Below are positions 11,935 through 23,552 of a DNA stretch of 64,000 nt, piece after piece. Under the pieces are notes generated by a model that was not told where the DNA came from, made no database searches, and saw only the letters and a list, made by a program, of their open reading frames with translations. Where the stretch lies: assembly GCA_023374045.1 (NCBI GenBank), contig CM041780.1, forward strand, positions 33,660,337 through 33,724,336. Reading direction: 5' to 3'. Position 1 is the first letter of the stretch. Each line of letters begins with the position of its first letter. Source of the stretch: Limonium bicolor (Eukaryota; Streptophyta; Magnoliopsida; Caryophyllales; Plumbaginaceae). The position numbers were made by a program, and so were the translations under genes.

Positions 11935-13209
11935 GAGAAAAGGGCACCACCTTGTAGCTTGGAGCCTCCTCTTTCTTCTAAGGTAAAAAGTTCCAAAGAA
12001 AATTCATTTTTCTTCACCTTTCTCTCTTGACCGATTTTTGCTCTTGGTAACACCTTGTTTTCTTCTTGCATTGGAGCATTGTTTCAACCCTCCAATGGTG
12101 GAGGAATCCTCTTCTTGATTCAAGGGTGAGAACCCCTCTCAAAAATCTCCAAAGGTAAAACCCTAACTCATGCTCTAAGCCCTTTTTATTGAATTAGAAT
12201 TCTCTAAGGGTTTAGAAGAATAATTAAAATGCATTTTTGTGTTCTTGGGTATTGGGATGGAGTCTGGCAACTCCATTCCCATTTGACCGATTGGTGCAAG
12301 AAAGAGAGGAAGAGGAGAATTGAAAAAGAAAGAAGGAAATTATAAGCTCAAGGTAAGAGCTCCTTCTTAATGTTTAATTTTAATGTATTAGAGTAATGGG
12401 AATGGGTAAACAAATTAAAGAAACCAAAATATTGTATTAGTATTGAATTTGTGGAAGTTTGAGTATTTATGAGCTTATATTTGGATTGTAGGCCTTAGAG
12501 CCAAATAAGTTGTGTATGTGTATTAGTATGGTGGATTGAGGAAGTAGTGATGTATTGGTATTGTAATTGAGGAAGTTTTGGTGTATTGAGATTTTGTATG
12601 TGTGCTGGTAGAACCCTTGTGGTTTGGCTAGAATAGGGATGAATTTGATGAGAAAGGATATGTATGGATAAGTAAGGAAAGTAGGTGAGCTATGGCAAAA
12701 TTTTAGTAGGAATTGTGCATTAAGAATAACTTGGTGAATGGGAGAACCAAGGTGTGTATTGGGATTTAGTAGAGATGATTTAGTAACTAAGCAGCAGTAG
12801 TTGTGGTAAGAGAATGAAAAGATATAAAATCTGAAGCAAGAGATTTTTGAATGTGTTGGAGAAACAAGGAAGAATTAATGTGTAAGACTTGGTAGGATGA
12901 GTATGGTAGGGAGTAAGACTTAGGTTGAGTATAAAGTAAATGAGGCAAAGAAAGAGCCATAGGATTAGTGGGAAAAAGAAAGGGAGAATCTGTAACATTC
13001 GTTGAGGAAGGAAAAACTGTACAGTGGAGAAATTTGACAGTGAATGGTATTTTGTAACAGATTTGGATAGAGGTGGATTAGGCTAGTTTAAAATGCTTAA
13101 TCAATGCAAAAATATGCTAGATTATATGTAGGAATATTGGGGAAGAGATTGGTAGAAGTTTGGAGTTGAAACAAGCTCTAAAACATAATTATTTTTCATT
13201 ACTGTAACT

Positions 13210-13535
13210 GGTCTGGGTTTGTAAACAAGTACAGAAACCCGGACCACTCAAAAATCGTAATAGATTATATTTCGGAAGGAGTGGTCCGGGTTTGCAAACC
13301 AGGACCTATACCCGGACCACCCCAAAATTATACCCGAGAGAATTGCCAATGAATGGTCCGGGTTTACAAACCAACCCCTAAACCCGGACCACCCAAAATT
13401 TGTACCCGAGAGAACTGCAAGTGCATGGTCCGGGTTTGTAAACCCTGACCTAAACCCAGACCATACACAAATTATTCCCGAGGACTTTTGCAAAGTAGTG
13501 GTCCAGGTATGTAAACCCGGACACTAACCCGGACC
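13210..13535. repeat. five 72-bp units carrying a palindrome (Tek-B LTR)
   Basis: Five units at about 13210, 13283, 13354, 13426 and 13500. Each has GGTCCGGGTTTGTAAACC or a variant followed by CCTAAACCCGGACC. Linkers share ATTATACCCGAG and GAACTGCAA blocks. Some units differ at matching positions of both arms, but several are broken. Confidence 0.9.
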
Positions 13536-14599
13536 CTACTAAAATCCTTCCAGAATGTGTTTTAAAGCCGTTCTAAGGTAGAGTAAGGATGGGTAATGAT
13601 AGTATAAGGTAATTAAGACTTAATTAATGACGTTTAAAGGTCATTAAGGCTATGAACAAGTATGAGAAGTGATTAGGAAAGTTGTAAGTGTATGAACATT
13701 AAGTTAAACTGAAACAACGGGACAACGGGGTAAGTACGAGAGTAGCAATTAAGTATGCATGGTAATACTTAGCATTATTGTTTTGAAACATTACCAGTGG
13801 AACAAGTGTGAACCAAGGAACAAGGGAACACACGGTAAAGCTAACCCCGGTGAAAGGTATGATTTTCTCATGCCCCGTATGCTAACAGAGTTACGTTGAT
13901 TTGTGTGCTGTATGCCGGCTAATCAAGACTAAAGCATGAAAACGGTTTATTGCCTTTTATTGTATGTCTTGCTGTATGTTGTATGAGCTAACCCTTCTTG
14001 ATTGATTGTGTGGCTCCACTTAGTGCGTAGACCGACTCATAGATGAGTCTTGTTGTTTAGTGACTCGTAGAACGAGTTATGTTGTGAACTAATGGAAACG
14101 TAGAAACACACTAAAATAAAGAACCAACAAATGATAACACCAACTCATGAACTCACTAGAATGTGAGAGAGTGTACGAGAGTAGCAACCTCCCGATAACG
14201 GTAGGAGAACCGAAATGAATAATCCACAAACAATAAGTAGTGGAAGCATATAAATAAGCCCTACTAGAGGAATTAATGTTGGTGCAAGTCATGAACCATG
14301 GGAGTAATAAAGAATGATGAGGGAACTTCAAACCCCTTAGCAAATTAGTCGACCCACTATGAGAGGACCCGATTGATGTGAGTAATGTCCCGAACATGAG
14401 AGTATTCGATACGTTGGGGGAACCCTTAAATCTGAGAATACTAGACGGTGACAATTCCCTAAGCTAGTGGAGGTTATCGAGAGAGATACTTCTAGGCTAA
14501 ACCATGAGATGGTAAGATACTCCAAGAGAGGAGCGTTGGGAATTTGATTAGTCTGATAAAAATGGACATTTGTATATTTGAGGAGCTAAGTGTATAGCC

Positions 14600-14940
14600 T
14601 TTGAATTTGTAGGTCCGATGGCGAGTCTTGTGTATGACTCCACCCAGAGACCAAAAGTAATGAGTATTGAGTATTGCGTATGTATGAGTAAAGTAACGAG
14701 TAATGAGTAAGTATGAGTATGTAATGAGTACCGAGCAATGAGTAAGTATGAGTAAGGAGAAGAATATGGGTACAGAGTAGGTGAGAGCAAGTCCCGAGTA
14801 CTGAGTAAGAGTAAGTAATGGTAGCAGTGAGTATTGAGTAAAGTATGAGTGAAATAACGAGCAAGGTATTGAGCATAGTGTAAGTCAAACAACGAGTAAG
14901 TAAGAATAAGCTTAGTGTAAGCTTGTGAACCCGAGTAAGG
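14600..14940. repeat. degenerate GAGTA-rich simple repeat
   Basis: Many irregular copies of ATGAGTAAGTATGAGTA. The long minus-strand frames here are a by-product of the repeat. Confidence 0.8.
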
Positions 14941-15479
14941 GAAAGAGAGCATCCGATGAAACCGGATGAACGACTAACTGAACGAACCTTGTATATGTAT
15001 GTAAGTATGGTTGATTGTATTGTTGTAGCATGAGTATGTATGTATGCATGTAAAATGAGCTCCATGTATATCCGACCCAAAGTAGTCGGCGTACCACGGT
15101 TAGCACGCAGTATATGCGAAAGTCATATTCAGCGTAAGCTGACCCCTAGGGGGAACGTTTTTAGTGTGGAGGTACCCGAAGGGGCAACACTTTTATTCTT
15201 ACAGATATTCGAAGCTGACCACCGTTCGAGAGAGTAGGACGGCGATTGCTATGTAAGCATGGGTAGTTGAATTATAGGATTTGTACTTGTATTGTAATGC
15301 GAATTTGGAAGTCCAAACTGTATCAATAATTTAAGGATTGTAGTATACTCGGTATAGTATTGTATTGGAGTTGTAAATGAATTATGGTTGAGTAAGCAAT
15401 GGGATGCAATGTATTGCGTAGAGCACTCGGTATGTTCATATTCATCATACCGATAGTATGTAGGATTGTATCTCGCCTT

Positions 15480-15501
15480 GTTAGTCACGTGGGTGACTAA
15501 C
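15480..15501. other. stem-loop near the Tek-B LTR end
   Basis: GTTAGTCAC, loop GTGG, GTGACTAAC: a perfect 9-bp stem 91 bp before the LTR terminus, in the same place as the stem at 4202-4223. Confidence 0.8.
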
Positions 15502-15592
15502 GGCATTGTACACCCGCCGTTATGTAGGTAATATCCGCTGCGAAGGTAAGTAATTGTACAGTAATGACGGTATTAGCGGTAGGGGTGTTACA

Positions 15593-16778
15593 GAAATACC
15601 GGATGTAGTTAGTCATGGAGACTGACTTATAGTTTTATTACCGTTTAGATCATACTTCAGATGAAGGCGCTTGACGAGCTAGTGGTCTACACTGCACATC
15701 CTTGGTCTAAGGTGTACGGTATGTAAAGGGGTTTGATCTGAGTTGTCCTAAAGAATTCCTTGGGCTCGAATTTGGTTGATATCACTTGTGTGTTAAGTGT
15801 TTTGGATACGTGTTTGTGATTATGTGTGTTATTGCATTAATTATTTATGCACGAGCGTCCCACGGGACTAACACTACGTCGACTATAGATCGGCTTATAT
15901 AAACATACATATACGTTATCGTGATGACAAGACGGTTACTTGATATAATACCATTAGTATTAATATTAAGTATATGTTAACCTAAGTAAAACACTTAGGA
16001 ACGAGTCACGACATTGTCGATCTCTAGAGCATAGATCTCGAACATGAATATAACCTAGATTACTTCTAGGTATGCGTGAGACCCATTGAGCAGCTAATTA
16101 ATAATTATATTCTCCATAAGACTAAGAGCATATCTTAAACATTATGAGAGAGATGGTGTGAGTTGAGGTGAGGAATCTAGTGTAGTTTACGAACTACCTA
16201 GTTGCGCATTTGTGATCACTGAGGGGTTCCCGATTGGGTTCCGCTCCAGGTTTATACCCAACGAGCCCTATTTGGATCGTGGGTCAGGTGGCTACGGCCT
16301 TTATATGGACGCCTTACGAGGTAAAAGTGAATAGTCAGGGGCCTCCGGACCTTTGGCGAAATGAGCACCTTTGTGTGTACGGGAGGACTACTGTCCATGG
16401 TGAGGTTATCGGGTTGTCTTGACATGACGCCCAACTGGTATTTAATTAACATGGTTTGGATGGATGGGCCTTAAAGGCCAAATTAAAATTAACAAAGGAT
16501 GGTGTTCCCTACGGCGTTTATTCAGGATTATTATTCGATATGTTCGATATACATTTGTTGTTTGTGATATTAAATGAATGTTTGGATTGGATGGATGGTT
16601 AAGTGTTTATGAATGTTTGGATGGTTGATTATGCATATTATGCATATTATGCATGTATATTACAGTATTGATTATAACTGTAAGATGGTAAAGCATGAAA
16701 CCAATCTAATAATAAGATGGTTAAAATGACTAAGTGACCATTAGGGTCCAGGCCCGGCATACTCAGCGTTTATCGCTG
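15593..16778 (+). mobile_element. Tek-A 5' LTR, middle part
   Basis: Positions 15593-16430 are nearly identical to 39331-40165 in the Tek-A 3' LTR. The segment is bounded left by Tek-B and right by Ogr-1 and continues at 31317. The last five bases, CGCTG (16774-16778), are the left copy of the Ogr-1 target duplication. Adding up the pieces gives a Tek-A LTR of about 5.27 kb. A run of ATGCATATT units occurs near 16635. Non-coding. Confidence 0.88.
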
Positions 16779-18575
16779 TGTGAGCCTCGAATTTAAACCC
16801 TATCGTATGTTGATTAAAGTTGATTGGGATCTAATCGGGTTTTAGGTCCACTTATAGCCTAAGATTAATAACTATGTCATATAACAATAATTATTAAAAC
16901 CTAAGCTAGCTCACTGGAACCTATTATGAGTCGCCACCTAATTTTAACCTAGATCAAATTAGGAAAGGTGAGTTCGGGTTCGGGGGCTTGATATACGACT
17001 TAATTAGGGTTCAAATTACTTTCATCACCCTTCCTAGGCCGTTTTTCCTCTACTTGGTTTAATTACGGCTTTCTACAAAGTTGTTTTTAACCTAGGTGCG
17101 CGCTTCTGTTTTTTTTTTATTTTTTAACGTTTTTTGACAGAAAATTAAAATGGAAATTAAAAATACCTAAACTAGGGTTTCGGAGGCAGAATTAGGTCAA
17201 ATTTTGTTTCCGTCCGTAGCCACGGACCTAATGTCCGAGACCACGGACCCCAGTTAACCTATATGAAAATAAAAGTCGAATTAAACAGAAAACAGAAAAT
17301 TGTAAGGTCCGGGGCCACGGACAGGCTGTCCGTGGGCTCGGACATTATTAGAAAACCTAAATTTTTAAAATTTAAAAATCCCGCCGCCGTCCGTGGGCGT
17401 CCGAGCTTACGGACAGGGAGTCCGGGACCCCGGACATGACGTCCGTGGGTGCGGACCGCCCTCGGACGGCGGCGTTGAGGCTATTCCTGAAGGTGTTTTT
17501 GGCTCAAATTTTATGGGTGTGTAGCCTGAAAGATGTAAAAGACGTTAGTGATTGAAAGTTTTCAATTTAAATTCGAAATAAGCACGAAACTTGGTAAACA
17601 AGTTATTGGACAGAAGCTTAAACAAATAGCAATACAGAAGCGTACGAAGGTTAGTTTGAGCCCAAATTTTGAGGCAAGACAGATAATACTGTAGAGAATT
17701 AGGGAAGTGGAGTGTCTACCTGTTTTACCTTCGGATTCACAACGATTCTTCACACCGGGATTCGTCGAGTGCTCCGTTGATGGCAGAACCGAAAGGCTTT
17801 CGAACCAAGCTTCTGGTTGTTGGTTGTTCTTGCTGTTCTTCACGTTTTGGTGGTGTTTTTGTGGGGTTTTGATGATTATTGGTGCTTTGGGGATTGAAAA
17901 ACGTGTTTAGATGGTGATTTCGGGGGATTTTCGGTATGATTTGGGTGGTCGGGTGTTGGAAAACGTGAGAGAGAGAGAGAGGAGGCTGTGTTTTCTGACT
18001 CTCTAGGGTTATTTAGCATATGAGGTTCCGATTTTATCCAAAAACCTATCCCCTTATATAGACTTTCTTAAAGATAAAGAAAATCTAGTAAAAGTAAGAT
18101 TTTTTGGTATTTTAATTAAAAGACTTCCCAAAGGAATTTTGCGGTGAAATTTTAACCACATGTCAAGGATGGATATTATGAATTTTCTGAGGTGGAACCG
18201 AATTTTTTAAATGTTGGAATATTTTTAAATCGAATTTCTTGTCAGATTCAGTCAGAAATTGCTAGAAAATTATTGGAAACTCGAAAAATCAAAATTCCAA
18301 CGCCATTATGCTTAGAATGTCATCCTCTATCATGGGTTAAAATATCAAAGCGTTTCAAGCTGATTTGGGCATCCTTTGGAGGAGAGAGGAAGCTTATAGG
18401 AGGTCTTAGGAGCCTTTAAAGATTACCAAAACGCCCCTGAAAATGACGAAGCTGTTCCCCATGCCATGGAACGCGCCGATCGAGCCAGAATCCCTCACTA
18501 CTTGATTAAAATGCCTCTCACAACACCAGCACCCCGTAGACCCTAACCCAGGGGGTCAAAATTTTGGGTATAACA
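16779..18575 (-). mobile_element. Ogr-1 3' LTR
   Basis: 1797 bp, TGTTATACCC...GAGGCTCACA on the minus strand. The TATA-like CTATATAA is at 18054-18061 (minus). GTCCGTGG/CCACGGAC palindromes are at 17210-17470. By eye it differs from the 5' LTR mainly by scattered single bases and by the length of a T run near 17110. Confidence 0.93.
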
Positions 18576-18655
18576 GATTGCCCCCCGTCAACTAGACTTT
18601 GTAGTGGATGTGAAAAGTCTGGTTGATGCTTGAGTGATACCCCAAAATTTTGGAC
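18555..18655 (-). other. Ogr-1 polypurine tract inside a nested inverted repeat
   Basis: The polypurine tract on the minus strand is GACGGGGGGCAATC, abutting the LTR at 18576. An outer pair joins the LTR start (18555-18571, core CAAAATTTTGGG) to 18637-18655. An inner stem pairs CAACTAGACTTT (18589-18600) with AAAGTCTGGTTG (18614-18625), one mismatch. Confidence 0.75.
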
Positions 18656-18700
18656 TTCATGAAATTCTCCATGTTGTGCGAAACCGCGTTGATTGCGTGC

Positions 18701-19156
18701 AGCTATTCGGAGGCGCTGACTACCTAAGCAACAAAACGCTGTCGAGCTATTCTAAGGTGCTGACTACCTATAAGTGAAAATGTGTCAAGCTATTCTAAGG
18801 CGCTGACTACCTAGGTGACGAAAACGAAATAATGTCAAGCGGTTCTAAGGCGTTGACTACCTTTAATACATGAAATGATGCGATGCCAAGCGATTCTAAG
18901 GCGTTGACTACCTATGAGTAAAATGAAGTAATGTCAAGCAATTCTAAGGCGTTGACTACCTATAATGATGATATGATGTCAAACTATTCTAAGGTGTTGA
19001 CTGCCTGTGACGAATGAGATGATGTCAAGCTATTCTAAGGCGTTGACTACCTATAAGTAAAGTGAAATGAAGTAATGTCAAGCGATTCTAAGGCGTTGAC
19101 AACCTAAAATGTGGAAATGAGATAATGTCAAGCGATTCTAAGGCGTTGACTACCTA
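18701..19156. repeat. ten diverged units of about 48 bp
   Basis: The core TTCTAAGGCGTTGACTACCT (variants allowed) occurs ten times at 45-53 bp spacing. Linkers vary more than the core. Ogr-1 internal region. Confidence 0.88.
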
Positions 19157-19200
19157 TAATGATGATAACTGGGTGGTATGCAAATGCAAGAATGCTGAAA

Positions 19201-19288
19201 TGTTGATGATGCTAATGATGCTGATGATGTTGATGATGTTGATGATGCTGATGATGCTGATGATAATGCTGATGATGCTGATGATGCT
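19201..19288. repeat. GATGATGCT microsatellite
   Basis: An interrupted run of GATGATGCT/GATGATGTT. It makes an artificial Met-Met-Leu frame. Positions 19289-19529 hold non-repetitive internal sequence. Confidence 0.92.
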
Positions 19289-19529
19289 CGGATGCTTCTG
19301 GGGACCGAAACCCGTGCCAATGCTCCTGGCTGGACCCAATGTGGACTTATTGCCATCCCCCCCAAGCCGGTGTGCAGGGATAACTCCTGGTAAAAACCTT
19401 GGGGACTTATTGCCTTTACCCACCATTCGTTGATCCCGAAAATAAGTTGACATCGCAAAAGAAGGATTCATTGCCATCACCTCGCCAACTTTTCTGTCGC
19501 CAGTCTTGTGACGCGCCTGGATAATGCAA

Positions 19530-19824
19530 CTAGGTCTTATGACGAGCCTATATGAATGTGATGAATGCAATGTGTTTGATAAGAGCGGGTAAGCTAAAGG
19601 GTAACGCTAGGTCTTACTACGAGCCTAAGGGAATGCAACTAGGTCTTATGACAAGCCTAAGGGTTGGATCTAGGTCTTATGACGAGCCTAAGGGTATGTA
19701 ACTAGGTCTTACTACGAGCCTAAGGGAATGCGACTAGGTCTTACTACGAGCCTAAAGGATGGATCTAGGTCTTATGACGAGCCTAAAGGATGGATCTAGG
19801 TCTTATGACGAGCCTAAAGGATGG
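19530..19824. repeat. eight units with core CTAGGTCTTATGACGAGCCT
   Basis: Units mostly 31-32 bp; the first is set apart. On the element's sense (minus) strand the core reads AGGCTCGTCATAAGACCTAG. Closely similar words recur near the 3' end of Ogr-3. Confidence 0.88.
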
Positions 19825-19914
19825 TTCTAAGTGAAAGTGAGTAAAATGTATGATGGGTCTAAATGGATGTAGAAGGATTAGGGTTTATGTCAAATCTGGA
19901 GATGGTAGGGCTCA

Positions 19915-20011
19915 AGATGGGCCTACGGATGTTTGGGTGTGAAGGTAGGGCTTAGGACGGGCCTGTGGGAATTTGATGTGGAGGAAGGGCTTAGGACGGG
20001 CCTGTGGGATG
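19915..20011. repeat. three units with core AGGGCTTAGGACGGGCCTG
   Basis: Three imperfect copies spaced about 35-40 bp in the Ogr-1 internal region. Confidence 0.8.
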
Positions 20012-20994
20012 TTTGGATGGTTTGAACCTTCGGGTTCTGGACTTTTGGGCCTCAATCGGTGTTGTTGTTGCAATTGTTGGAACCAACAATTGCCCCTAGT
20101 ATTCTTTCTTAAGGCAATCTGAGTTAGAGTTCATGGCGATAGATCGGAACGATCGATTGCCCCCAGTATTTTCTTTGGCTAAACGTGCGAACAAGTCTCG
20201 TCCTCACAGGGTCAAGGCTTATGTTTTGATGTGGTGCTTCCTAACCTACACTCGACGTGTTTGGTGCTTGCACTCGTTTCTCACTTACGGTCACAACTTC
20301 TCAACCATTGAATTTGACATTTGTTAGATTTACGTGTTCAACCTGTTACTTTCACTCAATTGGATACACAACTACTAAGTCAGAAGTCTTTTAAGCTTAT
20401 AACGTGGCTATGGGGTGTGATGAATGATAACAGGACAATGGAGGAATGTTTAGGATATGTGGAGCTATAAGGGTGACCAAATCTGCAACTTGCACCGTCT
20501 CTCGGACTTGTCTTCTTTGCCTTGAAGTCGTTTGGCTACCTCATGATGACTTCGCTTGTGAACTTGGGGCTTGGAACTTTTGGATTGTTCCTTGCATCTT
20601 CTTTCTTTTTTCCGATTTTGGATTTCTTCGAGGCTTTTCAGGTTTGCCTTTCTTTGAATCTCCTCTCCTTCGGGGTTCTTGTGTTTCCCGGCTTTGAACT
20701 TTGAAAGCTGTTTTTGATGTCAGCTCATTTGGATCCTGTGTCACTTTGGGACCATTTGCGGATCGCTTCGTCACGCCGGTAGCGGTTTTGCTTCTTTGGA
20801 CTTGTGAAGTTGTTGCTCAAAAGTCGGGCTCCTTGCTTCCTTTGGTCATCGGATCGGTTATTCATCATTGGCTAGCTTATTTGTGGAGCTTGTAGTGTTG
20901 TAAAAGAGGTTATATATGAAAAGCTCAGCGGGGGTGCCTAGGGTGTAATGTCAGGGTTCATAAGCTTTTGGTTGTGTGGTGCTGTGCCTAGGTG
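20012..20994 (-). mobile_element. Ogr-1 internal sequence, non-coding
   Basis: No recognisable domain in any frame. It contains two copies of the purine-rich block AATACTGGGGGCAAT or a variant, read on the minus strand (near 20090 and 20155), resembling the end of the Ogr-1 polypurine tract. It ends at the Ath-1 target duplication CTTCG (20995-20999). Confidence 0.7.
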
Positions 20995-22010
20995 CTTCGT
21001 GCTAAACGAGAAATTGTAGGGATAAAACTATATACAAAAGAATAAACAAATAACTAAACCTACAACTCTACTACGGGTAGCAAAATAAAACCCGGTCGGA
21101 GTATAGTGTAAATATATTACGACCGAGAGTATCGTACCCAAGGGACTTATAGAAAATTAGTCCTAATCCGGTAATACCTATTCTAAGACAAGGGGGGGAA
21201 ATTGAAATGTTTTCTAATCTAAATAAAACTAACTAAACTATGTGGTAATTACAATGAAACTATCCTTGATCCAGGGTGTGAAACCATCTAAGCATCAATA
21301 TGAACTCTAAACATAAACACAGGCCTTCGAATTAACCAACAACTGAACACGCCGGGTGTCCTGCCGGATACCACTTGCACGGCATATTCAAAGACATTGA
21401 ATATGCCGGACATCGGCCACCCGGCAGTGCATCCGACATAGCCATATTGCATATTATTTCTCCAGTTTCCGAGTAGAAAACAGAAGACTCATCCCTATTA
21501 ACAAATCGAGCATATATCATGCCACGAAATGAACAAGGAAATGGGGGAAAATGGATTAATTCTCACTCTTACTACTAACCCTTAAATCATAAGAAGAGAG
21601 TAGGAAGACCATTAAGAGAGTCTAACCTATCTTACTTGGGACTTGTCTTCCACAAGTAAGAATTGCATGAAGAGAAAAGTGATCAACCTATTCTCTGACA
21701 ATAAGAACCTTACTCAAAATAAACTTGAAATTATATTAAGAAGAACATATTGTTTTACAAGAAGGAATTCATCCCTAACCAAGAACTAACAAGGATTTCT
21801 ACTTCACCATCCACTCAACTAAGGAAGAAATACATAAGGGAGAAGGAGATTGAACATAGCCTCAACCCAAAAAGGAAATCTTCTCTTCTTCTCGTGGATG
21901 GATCCGTAGAAAAGCCTTGGACACCAACACTTGGAATGTGGGCGGAAATGGAGTAATGAATGGAGTGTAGTATGGTGTTGAAGAGTGTTCAATTGTTGCC
22001 TTCCTCGGCC

Positions 22011-22020
22011 TATTTATAGG
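22011..22020 (-). promoter_or_regulatory. TATA box, Ath-1 3' LTR
   Basis: CCTATAAATA on the minus strand, the same position as in the 5' LTR copy. Confidence 0.6.
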
Positions 22021-22134
22021 CATCAAAAGTGTCGTTGCCGGGCGTCGTGTCGGGTCCCCAATAGCCGGCACACGTGTTAAATGCGCCCAACTGTTAACGG
22101 TCGAAACCGTCGATGTCCGTGCGAAACAGTGCTT

Positions 22135-22258
22135 ATGCCGGGTAGGAATTACCCGGCATCACACCCGACAGCGGTTGGAAAACACGTGGATCACATGTGC
22201 TGTCGTATGGTCAATCGAGGCGATTTTACACTCATGCCGGATAACATTTACCCGGCAT
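22135..22258. repeat. GCCGGGT palindromes in the Ath-1 LTR
   Basis: ATGCCGGGT, 7-nt loop, ACCCGGCAT (22135-22159) is a perfect 9-bp stem. A second, one-mismatch version is at 22234-22258. The 5' LTR carries the first at 26866-26890. Related half-sites occur at 21350-21440, 22035-22075 and 22300-22325. Confidence 0.85.
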
Positions 22259-22502
22259 CACATCCGGCAAGGCTTCTTTCTGTTCTGTACTGCCGTGCAG
22301 AAACTACCCGGCATGGAGTCCGGCCTCAACTGAACTTTTGCCTAGAAAATCATTCCTTGCACATAAAACTCATAAAAACATAAATCTGTACAAATAATAT
22401 ATTTTAACACATAATAAGCATAAATAACATAAATATAACTTTATTTAGATAAATATAATACTAAATCTAGTGCATAAAACATGATAAGTCTGCGGCTTAT
22501 CA

Positions 22503-23552
22503 AGGCCCTACACTTACCTTTTGCTAGTCCTCGAGCAAAACAAGATTAGAACGGACTAATTACTTATGCACAAAACAGATAAACTCTAGAATGAAAATGT
22601 AGATAAATATTTCCAACTATATGACTCTAATTCATAAGTATCACTTAATCTACCTTATCTTGTCAAAACATACTAATGGGTATAAAACAAGGAATTTCAA
22701 AATCGATCAAAACTTTTGGGCTATTTTGCATAAGGGATTTTTGTAATCTCTCCTTTTTCCGGTTTCCATCATTCAGCTCTATTTTTCAAGAGTTTCTGAA
22801 TGTGGCCAAGACTCTCATCAATGGTTTTATGAATCAGCCCTATTTTGCAAGGGTTTCTGAATCAACCGTGATTTTTTCTGCATTGAAGAACGGGGAATTT
22901 AGGAGAAAAATAAAAGGAAAAACTCTCTTTTCTTGCTTTTATTTTGAGACACTTTTGCAACCTCTAGGAATATAATGCTTTTCCCTTGGAAGAAGATTTT
23001 TTTTTCTTTTATTCTTTTTCTTCTTCTTTCTTTTGCACAAAAACCCTTTTTAAGATTTTCACCCAAAAGATTTTTCACAATTTGAAAAAAAAAGAAAAGA
23101 ATACCCATAAGTACATAAAGGACAGAATTAGGAGCAAGGTCATGTACTCATGTTAATAAAGAGAATCAAAGAGTTAAACACAGGAATCTACAAGTCATTA
23201 GAAAGCTTACCTCTTGAGAGAACAAGCATTTATTCATTCCTAATCTCATCTCAGTCAAAAACATGCAAAAAGTTTAGTAATACATTGATAAAACGCAAAA
23301 CTTATGCATATTATTAAAACTTATTTTTTAAGGGGGGGTCCCTGCCCTACACTTGGCAGGAACACTGTCCCCAGTGTTCAAAAGAGAACGAAAATGTTTT
23401 TTTTTTTTTTTAAACAAACTTGAAACAACTGTAATGATAGTAATTGAAAAACAATAACATTAAATTAAAAGAGAAAAATAAATGATACGAAGGGCTCCCC
23501 TGTTTGATAGTGAAGGCGTGAGGAGGAACCGCCCTACACTTAGCCTTTTAGG
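22503..23552 (-). mobile_element. Ath-1 3' untranslated region and polypurine tract
   Basis: Non-coding. On the minus strand AAGTGTAGGGC stands next to the LTR (22504-22516) and again near 23345 and 23533. The copy at the LTR is the likely polypurine tract. A 13-bp T run lies near 23400. Confidence 0.7.

Larger units (their letters stand above)
11041..15592 (+). mobile_element. Tek-B 3' LTR (4552 bp)
   Basis: Begins TGAAATACCCC right after a polypurine tract and ends GGGGTGTTACA. The flanking GAAAT (15593-15597) matches uninterrupted sequence in the Tek-A 3' LTR near 39330, so Tek-B appears to have inserted into the Tek-A 5' LTR. Its other copy of the duplication would lie left of the window. 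A CT-rich leader starts near 11590 and is followed by several AGGTAA sites. From 12360 the sequence is AT-rich and non-coding, with the palindrome array at 13210-13535. Confidence 0.88.
21000..22502 (-). mobile_element. Ath-1 3' LTR
   Basis: Minus-strand termini TGATAAGCCG...TTTAGCA. The first 35 bp at the 21000 side differ more from the 5' LTR than the rest does. Contains several GCCGG palindromes. Confidence 0.92.

Noticed and set aside
14586..15080. 164-codon minus-strand frame and its 134-codon overlap
   Set aside because: By-product of GAGTA simple repeats inside the Tek-B LTR.
11041..15592. Tek-B 3' LTR paired with Tek-C as LTRs of one element
   Set aside because: They share landmarks but differ too much, and no PBS follows Tek-C at 4315.
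17562..17910. repeated 93- and 67-codon frames at 1749-2097, 17562-17910 and 30299-30580
   Set aside because: The same LTR sequence seen three times. Conservation follows from copying, and both strands are open.
19125..19433. Met-Met-Leu-rich 102-codon frame and its antisense frames
   Set aside because: Translation of the GATGATGCT microsatellite.
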